64,000 nucleotides of DNA from Neptuniibacter sp. CAU 1671 (GTDB taxonomy: Bacteria; Pseudomonadota; Gammaproteobacteria; Pseudomonadales; Balneatricaceae). The notes below the pieces were generated by a model that saw nothing but the letters and a program-made list of their open reading frames with translations, did not search any database and was not told the origin of the DNA. The position numbers and the translations under genes are program-made. Shown here piece after piece: positions 9,684 to 16,830 of this stretch (positions within the stretch are counted from its first letter, which is position 1; each line of letters starts with the position of its first letter). The stretch covers positions 248,001-312,000 of the forward strand of contig NZ_JARHUE010000001.1 in NCBI RefSeq assembly GCF_029222905.1, in the 5' to 3' direction.

Positions 9684-12600
9684 ATGGCCCGTTTTTTTAT
9701 CGACCGCCCGGTTTTTGCCTGGGTTATAGCCATTGTCATCATGCTGCTGGGGGCACTTTCAATTCAGCAGTTACCGATTGAGCAGTACCCGTCGGTTGCT
9801 CCGCCAACCGTTACCATTCAGGCTGATTACCCCGGTGCATCGGCACAGACGGTTGAAAACTCAGTCACACAGATCATTGAGCAGCGCCTGAACGGTATTG
9901 ATCACCTGCGGTATTTCAACTCGAACAGCTCAGATGGTTCCATGAGCATCACCCTGACCTTCGAGCCGGAAGCCGATCCCGATATCGCTCAGGTACAGAC
10001 CCAGAACAAGATTCAGGCCGCCATTGCCCGTCTACCTCAGGTGGTTCAGTCGCTGGGGGTTCGAGTGACCAAATCCAGCAGCAACTTCCTGCTGGTTATC
10101 GGCATGTATTCTGAGGACGGCGTGCTTACTCAGGCGGATCTTGGGGATATCATCGTCACCAACTTTCTGGACCCGATTTCACGGATCAATGGCGTGGGTG
10201 ATATTCGTGTATTCGGTAACCAGTACGCCATGCGCATCTGGCTCGATCCCGAAAAACTCTACAGCTATCAGTTGACACCGCTGGATGTAGAAAATGCACT
10301 GGAAGCGCAAAACACTGATGTCTCCGCCGGTCAGTTGGGCGGCATGCCTGCTCTGCCCGGCCAGCAGATAAATGCTACGGTCACGGCTCAGTCACTGCTG
10401 CAAACGGTTGAAGATTTTGAAAACGTGGTCCTGCGGGTGAATACCACCGGTGCCCAGGTCCGCCTCAGAGATGTTGCCCGGATTGAACGGGGCACTCAGT
10501 CATACGATGTCATTGTACGCTATAAAGGACAGCCCGCTGCCGGTATGGGTGTCATGCTGGCTGCCGGCGCTAATGCGCTGGAAACCTCCCGCCTGATCAA
10601 GGAAAAGGTTGCCGAGCTGTCTGCTCTGTTACCGGATGGAGTGAAAACCATGTATCCCCGTGATGCGACGCCCTTTATCGAGCTGTCGATCAAATCCGTG
10701 GTGCAGACGCTGATCGAAGCGGTGTTTCTGGTGTTCCTGGTGATGCTGCTGTTCCTGCAAAACCTGCGCGCCACATTGATTCCAACCATTGCGGTCCCGG
10801 TAGTACTGCTAGGTACCTTCGCCATCCTCTACACCTTCGGCTTCAGTATCAACGTACTCACCATGTTTGCCATGGTGTTGGCGATCGGTTTGCTGGTGGA
10901 TGACGCCATAGTCGTGGTGGAAAACGTAGAACGTATCATCCATGAAGAGGGCTTACCTCCCAAAGAAGCCACCAAAAAATCCATGGGCCAGATCACCAGC
11001 GCGTTGATCGGTATCGCGGTGGTACTCTCTATGGTGTTCATCCCTATGGCCTTTTTTGGCGGTTCTGCCGGTGCGATTTACCGTCAGTTCTCCGTCACCA
11101 TTGTTGCAGCAATGAGTCTGTCGGTGCTGGTGGCCATGATTCTGTCGCCCTCACTGTGTGCCACCTTCCTGAAACCGGCCAAAGCCAGCGCGGCCGGACA
11201 TACGCAGAAAGGCTTCTTTGCTGCCTTTAACCGCTACTTTAACAAGGGGCGTGACGGCTATCAGAAAGGCGCAGGTTTTATGGCCAAACGGGCCTATCGC
11301 TTTTTTGCTGTGTACATTGTGCTGGTAGGTGGCCTGATGGGTATTTTCAGTCAGTTACCCAGCTCGTTCCTGCCGAATGAAGATCAGGGTCTGATGTATA
11401 TGCTGATCGCCACTCCGCCCGGCTCAACTGCCGAACGCACATTGGAAACGGCAGCGCAGGTCGAAGAATATTTCCTGACTGAACACAAAGATATGGTGGA
11501 ACACCTGTTCACCGTGGTTGGTTTCAGTTTTTCCGGCTCTGCACAGAATGCCGGTCTGGGTTTTGTCGCCCTCAAGGACTGGGATCAGCGAACAGAACCG
11601 GAACAGAGCATCTTCGCCATCAATGCCAAATCCATGCGGGATCTGACCAGGATAAAGGATGCCTCGGTATTCACCTTCTTCCCGCCACCTATCCGGGAGC
11701 TGGGTAACGCATCCGGTCTGAGCTTTCAGCTGGTAGATCGTATTGGCCTGGGCCATAACGCATTGATGGACGCAAAAGCGCAATTGTTGCAGTTGGCAAA
11801 TGCCAACCCGAAACTGGTGGGCGTGCGTGCCAACGGCCTGAATGATGTTGCCCAGTACCGCATTGATATCAACAGTGAAAAAGCCGCAGCAATGGGCGTT
11901 CCGCTGGATGATATCAACCGCACCCTGCAGATTGCCTGGGGTTCAAGCTACGTTAACGACTTTATCGACCGTGGCCGTATCAAGCGTGTCTACGTACAGT
12001 CCGACAGCCCGCATCGCATGATGCCGGAGGATCTGGAGAAGTGGTATGTGCGCAACAACTCAGGAGAGATGGTTGCTATTAATGCCTTCTCCAGCGGCGA
12101 ATGGACCTATGGTTCACCCAAGCTTGAGCGCTTTAATGGCAGCTCCTCGCTTAACATTCTTGCCCAACCTGCACCCGACATCAGCTCTGGGGAAGCCATG
12201 GACGAGATTGAGCAGTTGCTGAAGCAGTTGCCGGAGGGGTTTGGCATTGAATGGTATGGCATCTCTTACGAGGAAAAACAAAGCGCCGCGCATGCGAATA
12301 TGCTTTATGCATTGTCGATTTTGGTGGTGTTTCTGTCGCTGGCTGCACTCTATGAAAGCTGGGCAGTCCCCTTTGCCGTGATGCTGGTGGTACCGCTGGG
12401 TGTATTGGGCGCCGCGGCTGCAGCGCTGATATTCAACCTGTCGAATGATATCTTCCTGCAGGTTGCCCTGCTGACCACCGTGGGTCTGGCATCTAAAAAC
12501 GCCATTCTGATCGTCGAGTTTGCCAAACATCTGCGCGAACACGGCCACACTCTGATTGACGCTGTGATTATCGCTGCCAAACAGCGGTTCCGCCCCATCA

Positions 12601-12845
12601 TCATGACCTCCATGGCATTCACCATGGGTGTGTTACCCCTGGCGCTCGCCAGCGGTGCCGGGGCCGCCAGTCAGAATGCGATTGGTATTGCAGTAATTGG
12701 CGGTATGCTGGGGGCAACCTTCCTGGCGATCCTTTTTGTTCCGATGTTCTACGTTCTGGTCGACAAGGTGTTTCGTGGCGGTGATAAAATAGAAACTGCC
12801 GAGCAGGAAAGCACACCACCAGAACCGACCTCAGTGAACAACTGA
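9684..12845 (+). CDS. RND multidrug efflux pump, HAE1/AcrB family
   Basis: 1053 residues, the normal AcrB length. It starts with the signature MARFFIDRPVFAWVIAI. Proton-relay residues are present: D406 and D407 in TM4 (GLLVDDAIVVVENVER) and K938 in TM10 (GLASKNAILIVEFAK). The two large periplasmic loops and the internal duplication are intact. It pumps hydrophobic drugs, dyes or detergents from the periplasm and outer leaflet using the proton gradient, as a trimer with the adaptor at 8505. Expected substrates cannot be read from sequence. It is the last gene of a two-gene operon ending at a bidirectional terminator. Confidence 0.96.
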   Translation: MARFFIDRPVFAWVIAIVIMLLGALSIQQLPIEQYPSVAPPTVTIQADYPGASAQTVENSVTQIIEQRLNGIDHLRYFNSNSSDGSMSITLTFEPEADPDIAQVQTQNKIQAAIARLPQVVQSLGVRVTKSSSNFLLVIGMYSEDGVLTQADLGDIIVTNFLDPISRINGVGDIRVFGNQYAMRIWLDPEKLYSYQLTPLDVENALEAQNTDVSAGQLGGMPALPGQQINATVTAQSLLQTVEDFENVVLRVNTTGAQVRLRDVARIERGTQSYDVIVRYKGQPAAGMGVMLAAGANALETSRLIKEKVAELSALLPDGVKTMYPRDATPFIELSIKSVVQTLIEAVFLVFLVMLLFLQNLRATLIPTIAVPVVLLGTFAILYTFGFSINVLTMFAMVLAIGLLVDDAIVVVENVERIIHEEGLPPKEATKKSMGQITSALIGIAVVLSMVFIPMAFFGGSAGAIYRQFSVTIVAAMSLSVLVAMILSPSLCATFLKPAKASAAGHTQKGFFAAFNRYFNKGRDGYQKGAGFMAKRAYRFFAVYIVLVGGLMGIFSQLPSSFLPNEDQGLMYMLIATPPGSTAERTLETAAQVEEYFLTEHKDMVEHLFTVVGFSFSGSAQNAGLGFVALKDWDQRTEPEQSIFAINAKSMRDLTRIKDASVFTFFPPPIRELGNASGLSFQLVDRIGLGHNALMDAKAQLLQLANANPKLVGVRANGLNDVAQYRIDINSEKAAAMGVPLDDINRTLQIAWGSSYVNDFIDRGRIKRVYVQSDSPHRMMPEDLEKWYVRNNSGEMVAINAFSSGEWTYGSPKLERFNGSSSLNILAQPAPDISSGEAMDEIEQLLKQLPEGFGIEWYGISYEEKQSAAHANMLYALSILVVFLSLAALYESWAVPFAVMLVVPLGVLGAAAAALIFNLSNDIFLQVALLTTVGLASKNAILIVEFAKHLREHGHTLIDAVIIAAKQRFRPIIMTSMAFTMGVLPLALASGAGAASQNAIGIAVIGGMLGATFLAILFVPMFYVLVDKVFRGGDKIETAEQESTPPEPTSVNN

Positions 12846-12862
12846 TTCCGGATCTGACAAAA

Positions 12863-12891
12863 AAAACCGGCCCTTAAGAGGCCGGTTTTTT
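12863..12891. terminator. Bidirectional intrinsic terminator between efflux pump and beta-helix gene
   Basis: The stem AACCGGCC/GGCCGGTT (12865-12872 with 12880-12887) is flanked by an A run on the left and T run on the right. It can stop transcription from both convergent genes. Confidence 0.9.
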
Positions 12892-12916
12892 GTATTCAAT
12901 TGCGAAGTTGGTTAGA

Positions 12917-14167
12917 TCAGATTTCGTCAATGTTATTGAAATCTTTTTCATCAACCACAGTCGTATCACGCAGTTTAACAACACCGGTACCTTCACCTTT
13001 TTCAGAAAGTTTCAGGTCATCACCGATAAAGGAATCGTTCAGAGTCACGTCCAGATTGCCCTGATCTTCCTCTTCAACCTCAATGTCACACTTGCCTTCA
13101 CACTGGATATCACGCATCCGTACATAGACGCTGGCATTACCCTCTTCTGATACCTTGATCGCTTCGTCAGCATTACCTTCGGCGTAGATATCCATCAGAT
13201 CCAGATCAACCAGGTTTTCACCTTCGTCGCCTTCACTGTCAAAGTCGAGGCCTTCGTCATAGTTGTTGACCACTACAACATTGTTGACGATGCCGGTAAT
13301 ACCACCGGGACCTGCTTCATCAATATCAAAGGCATCATCCACGTCCGGGTCACCGTCGTCATTACAGTTTGGATCCAGAGCGATCGGGTCAGCAACGAAC
13401 TCATCGGAGCAGTAGGCACCGTTATTTTCGAACAGGCTGTTACGCACGTGAATGATGACGCTGCCGTCGTTACCCTCATCCAGTTCAATGCCGTCAGCAC
13501 CCACATTGATAAAGGCAGAGTCGGTGGCATTCAGCACGATATCACCCAGACCGCGGTCATCTACCCGTAAGCCATCCGCATCCTGCTTGCCAAAACCAAC
13601 ACCATCGATGGTGACATTGTTCAGCTGCACGTAAATAGACGCATCAGAACCTTCACCCGCGCCGCCTGAACCTGCACCGCAGTCATCGCCCAGATCGCAG
13701 TCTGACACATGCACACCGTGATTACCGGTGCCTGTGACGGTCACATTAGTTAGTTTAAGGCTGACCATGCCAGTGCGGGTGTTGGGTACCTGCAGATAGA
13801 TACCCTTACCACCACCCTGATTTTCAATGCTATAGATACCGGGACCCGCAAAGGTCAAATCCGAAGCGGTCAGATCAGCGCCGGCTGAGATCCACAACAG
13901 ACTTTCATCCAGGCTGCCGGAAATCACCTGGCCAGAACCCTTGATCGTTAAAGGTTGTTCACCCGCATATTCCAGGGATGAAGAAAGCACGATTTCACCA
14001 ACGCTTGGCTTTATGACAATTTTACTGGCACCACTTTCAAGTGCTGCTCGCAGTGAACCTTCTCCAGCATCAGCATTATTTGTGACCTGGGCCACAGACG
14101 CGGCCAGCACAGTGACAGGCATCATTAATCCGGCACAGATAGCCAGACTCAGCATTGATTTATTCAT
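12917..14167 (-). CDS. Secreted, strongly acidic right-handed beta-helix protein
   Basis: 416 residues with a signal peptide (MNKSMLSLAICAGLMMPVTV, cleaved near LAA). The mature protein is built from imperfect rungs of about 20-25 residues of the type DGLRVDDRGLGDIVLNATDS, DGIELDEGNDGSVIIHVRNS and KVSEEGNASVYVRMRDIQ, typical of pectate-lyase-like parallel beta-helices. It is very rich in Asp and Glu. Six cysteines occur in CDLGDDC, AYC, NCNDDGD and QCEGKC and could form disulfides. An aspartate ladder (NCNDDGDPDVDDAFDIDEAG) looks calcium-binding. I see no polysaccharide-lyase catalytic motif and no C-terminal sorting signal. Start is ATG 14167 with GGGAAG upstream. Function unknown; a calcium-dependent surface or periplasmic structural protein is one guess. 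Confidence 0.75.
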   Translation of the reverse strand: MNKSMLSLAICAGLMMPVTVLAASVAQVTNNADAGEGSLRAALESGASKIVIKPSVGEIVLSSSLEYAGEQPLTIKGSGQVISGSLDESLLWISAGADLTASDLTFAGPGIYSIENQGGGKGIYLQVPNTRTGMVSLKLTNVTVTGTGNHGVHVSDCDLGDDCGAGSGGAGEGSDASIYVQLNNVTIDGVGFGKQDADGLRVDDRGLGDIVLNATDSAFINVGADGIELDEGNDGSVIIHVRNSLFENNGAYCSDEFVADPIALDPNCNDDGDPDVDDAFDIDEAGPGGITGIVNNVVVVNNYDEGLDFDSEGDEGENLVDLDLMDIYAEGNADEAIKVSEEGNASVYVRMRDIQCEGKCDIEVEEEDQGNLDVTLNDSFIGDDLKLSEKGEGTGVVKLRDTTVVDEKDFNNIDEI

Positions 14168-14309
14168 TTCGGCTTCCCTTACGATCAATTTATAAGCAGT
14201 GGTCTAATACCCAAGCTCAAAATTCAACCACTTCTGTGTGACAGTAAGGTTGCAGGGCGACTCTGGGGAGGTTTCAGGACAACGTTAAGCAGAAATAACA
14301 GACGAGAGG

Positions 14310-15293
14310 TCAGATGAAGATAACACCGCGCATGTAGATGGCAAAGATCAGCAGACCCAGGGAAATAATCCAGCCAAACAGATAAAGGACCATTGCTTTT
14401 CGTGCCCGCTCCTTCTCGAACCAGGTCCTGGGACTGATGCCCCGGAACAGAAACACCAGTTTGCTCGACAGGTTAACGCTGACAATGTTCACGCCCAGCA
14501 ACAGTGCAGCGCCCCAGGCCAGATCCGGCTGCCCCGCCCCCATCAGCAAACCGAAGGTCGCTGCCGGTGGCAGCAGTGCAACCGCAACCATGACACCCAC
14601 CAGCACACTGGGCAGCCCGGTGGTGAGCGAAAGCGCTGCCGCCGTTCCGGAAGCCAGCGCCAGGAGCACGGAGTCCAACCCAACCTGAGTCCGTAACATA
14701 ATCTCCGAACTGTCCAGTGGTTGAGGCCAGAACATGCCGGCGATCGCAGCCAGCAGAATGGATAAAAATACGCCCACCAGCAGGGTTTTCGCCGCCATCC
14801 GCATCAGATGACTGTCCCCCAGCGCTGTACCCAGGCTCAGCGCAAGATTAGGCCCCAACAGGGGTGCAATCACCATAGCACCAATGATCACCGCCACGTT
14901 GTTTTCAATCAGCCCTATCGTGGCCACCACGGTCGAAAGGATCACCAGCAGAAAATAGTTACAGTCCAGACAGGCGCCCTTGTCTACCTCCTGATATAAC
15001 GACTCACGCGCGGATTTAGAGGGTTCAGCATGATCCGGCTTTTCTTTATCCGGCTGTGGTAACGCCGCCTCAACCGGCAAAACAAGTATCCGCGCGGTGG
15101 GCTGAGCACCAACAATCATTTGCAATTTATCCAGTGCGCTTTGCAGTTGTGCATCGTTAATCAACAACCGCATGCTCTGCATTCCATCATCACCGACCAG
15201 ACCAAAACGCAGGTCTTCTGCTTTAAGCATTGCCGCCAGCTCGCTGACAGTGGCCGCACTGCGCTCACTTGCAATGATTTCGATATATTTCAT
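14310..15293 (-). CDS. DUF389 (TIGR00341-like) inner-membrane protein
   Basis: 327 residues. An N-terminal soluble domain (about 1-85) starts MKYIEIIASERSAATVSELA and is followed by a charged linker rich in Pro, Lys and Glu. The membrane domain has about six helices and the family signature FLLVILSTVVATIGLIENNV, AVIIGAMVIAPLLGPN and ALLPPAATFG. The family is conserved in bacteria but has no settled function; transport is assumed from its topology. Start is ATG 15293, preceded by AGGGACAGG; a longer frame to 15344 lacks support. It lies behind the hibernation-factor gene but after a terminator-like hairpin. Confidence 0.85.
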   Translation of the reverse strand: MKYIEIIASERSAATVSELAAMLKAEDLRFGLVGDDGMQSMRLLINDAQLQSALDKLQMIVGAQPTARILVLPVEAALPQPDKEKPDHAEPSKSARESLYQEVDKGACLDCNYFLLVILSTVVATIGLIENNVAVIIGAMVIAPLLGPNLALSLGTALGDSHLMRMAAKTLLVGVFLSILLAAIAGMFWPQPLDSSEIMLRTQVGLDSVLLALASGTAAALSLTTGLPSVLVGVMVAVALLPPAATFGLLMGAGQPDLAWGAALLLGVNIVSVNLSSKLVFLFRGISPRTWFEKERARKAMVLYLFGWIISLGLLIFAIYMRGVIFI

Positions 15294-15346
15294 GCCTGTC
15301 CCTGCTTGAACACGATGATTATTACCATAAGTCGCAAAGCACAAAT

Positions 15347-15377
15347 AATAAAGCCCGGCACATGGCCGGGCTTTATT
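15347..15377 (-). terminator. Terminator-like hairpin after the hibernation factor gene
   Basis: A perfect 13-bp stem (15347-15359 with 15365-15377, core GCCCGGC/GCCGGGC) has a 5-nt loop. The T tract on the leftward strand is short and interrupted (CTTTATTATTTG), but the stem is strong. Confidence 0.75.
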
Positions 15378-15400
15378 GGATACCTGATGACGCTGAGGAG

Positions 15401-15751
15401 TTAAGCAGGTTCTAATGAATCTTCCAGATCGTCGGTATTTTCAACAGCCGGTTTTTGCAAACCTTTTTTACTGATGTGTTTCTGATGCTCCTTATCCAGC
15501 TGTTTGTTGATTTTGTCTTCCAGTGCATCCAGAGCGGAATACAGATTATCCGCAGCGGCTTTGGCAAACAGGTCTTTACCCGCGATATGAACCCGGGCTT
15601 CTGCCAGGTTTTCCCGGTCGCTTTTATCCAGAATAACCTGTGCGCTGCTGATATCGTCGTAACGCTGCTGGCAAGTTTCTAGCCAGCCTTCAATGCGTTC
15701 TCGGACACTGGGGGATACTTTGTCATTGCGGTGAGTGATGTTGATGTTCAT
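15401..15751 (-). CDS. hpf: Ribosome hibernation factor, HPF/RaiA family
   Basis: 116 residues with the S30AE fold: MNINITHRNDKVSPSVRERI at the start, a basic and acidic mid-part (VILDKSDRENLAEARVHIAG) and the helix NLYSALDALEDKINKQL. Such proteins bind the 30S decoding channel in stationary phase, causing 100S dimer formation (short HPF) or 70S inactivation (RaiA). The length lies between short HPF (about 95) and RaiA (about 113), with a Lys- and acid-rich C-terminal tail, so the exact subtype is uncertain. Start is ATG 15751 with AAGGA 9 nt upstream, matching the family N-terminus. It is not in the rpoN cluster where hpf is often found. Confidence 0.88.
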   Translation of the reverse strand: MNINITHRNDKVSPSVRERIEGWLETCQQRYDDISSAQVILDKSDRENLAEARVHIAGKDLFAKAAADNLYSALDALEDKINKQLDKEHQKHISKKGLQKPAVENTDDLEDSLEPA

Positions 15752-15909
15752 TATTTTGTTCCTTAATGCAAAGTTATCTTGCACTTACAGTAGTACCACT
15801 TTGCAAAAGGAAAACAAATGATTTTTTTGGCGCATATCCTGAAAAAATGATCTGGATAAACAAATTCAGTTAATTTACAGAAAAGGCTCGATATCGCTTT
15901 GATTTTAAG

Positions 15910-16764
15910 CTAATTTTTAGATTGAACTGTCAACGTTAAAAGCCCTGCAACCACCACCAGCACTATCCCGCTCAGGGTCAGCCAGCCCAGCACTTCATCC
16001 CATAGCAGCCAGCCAAAGAATGCGGCAAATGCCACTGAAGCGTAGGTATAGGGTCCCAGTTGACCGGCCGGCGCCAGGCCATAGCCGCGACTTAACAGCA
16101 GCTGTGCAAGGGTCGATGTGGCAGCCATTAAAATTAGCCAGCCCCACTCCGACAGACCAGGCGTCTGCCAGACCCACCAGGCCGGTATGGCCGAAAAAAA
16201 CGTACTGAAGAGCGCGAAATAAAACACAATCCGTTGCGGCGGCTCAGACACCGACATCCGCCTGATCACTATCTTAGCCAGCGCCCCCAGCATAGCCCCG
16301 ACCAACGCAATCAAAACCGCCTGATCCAGTCGTCCGTCAGTGGGATTAAGAATCAGAAACACCCCGACAAACCCCACCAGCACGGCCACCAGAACCAACG
16401 GTCTGACCCGCTCGCCTAACCACCAAAAGGCAAACAAAGGCATAAAAAAGGGGGCTGTCTGTTTAATCAGTGCCGCCTCAGCTAACGGCAGGTGTCCCCA
16501 TGAATAATAGAGGCACAACATGGCGGTAACGCCCACCAGCGCTCTGAGCAGATGCAGGTGCAAAGTCGAGGTATGGATAGCTGGCAGACCCTGCCGTAAC
16601 AGCCAGGGCAACATCAAAAACAAACCAAACAGGTTGCGAAAAAATACAATCAACGCCGTACTGACATCCGGTGAAATCTGCTTAACCACCATACCGGAAC
16701 AGACCAGAAACAGCTCAGCAAACACAATACACAGAGCCGCTCGATACGGTGCATATACCTGCAT
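15910..16764 (-). CDS. EamA/DMT superfamily transporter
   Basis: 284 residues, about ten predicted transmembrane helices in two EamA repeats (about 10-140 and 150-280). Visible signatures are ALIVFFRNLFGLFLMLP in the first repeat, LALAEAALIKQTAPFF-like packing (HLPLAEAALIKQTAPFFMPL) and YTYASVAFAAFFGWLLWDEV in the second. DMT permeases export amino acids, nucleosides or other metabolites; substrate unknown. Start is ATG 16764 with AGGTG upstream. It lies downstream of the PreP-type protease gene on the same strand, past a hairpin that probably terminates that transcript. Confidence 0.88.
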   Translation of the reverse strand: MQVYAPYRAALCIVFAELFLVCSGMVVKQISPDVSTALIVFFRNLFGLFLMLPWLLRQGLPAIHTSTLHLHLLRALVGVTAMLCLYYSWGHLPLAEAALIKQTAPFFMPLFAFWWLGERVRPLVLVAVLVGFVGVFLILNPTDGRLDQAVLIALVGAMLGALAKIVIRRMSVSEPPQRIVFYFALFSTFFSAIPAWWVWQTPGLSEWGWLILMAATSTLAQLLLSRGYGLAPAGQLGPYTYASVAFAAFFGWLLWDEVLGWLTLSGIVLVVVAGLLTLTVQSKN

Positions 16765-16790
16765 CAGAACACCTAAATCAGGAAAGAAAG

Positions 16791-16815
16791 CACCGCACCT
16801 GAATCAGGTGCGGTG
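16791..16815 (-). terminator. Hairpin after the M16 protease gene
   Basis: The 10-bp stem CACCGCACCT/AGGTGCGGTG (16791-16800 with 16806-16815) has loop GAATC. Leftward it is followed by CTTTCTTTCC, a weak T-rich tail. It lies 16 nt past the protease stop. Confidence 0.7.
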
Positions 16816-16830
16816 TTATGGTGGCGATTA

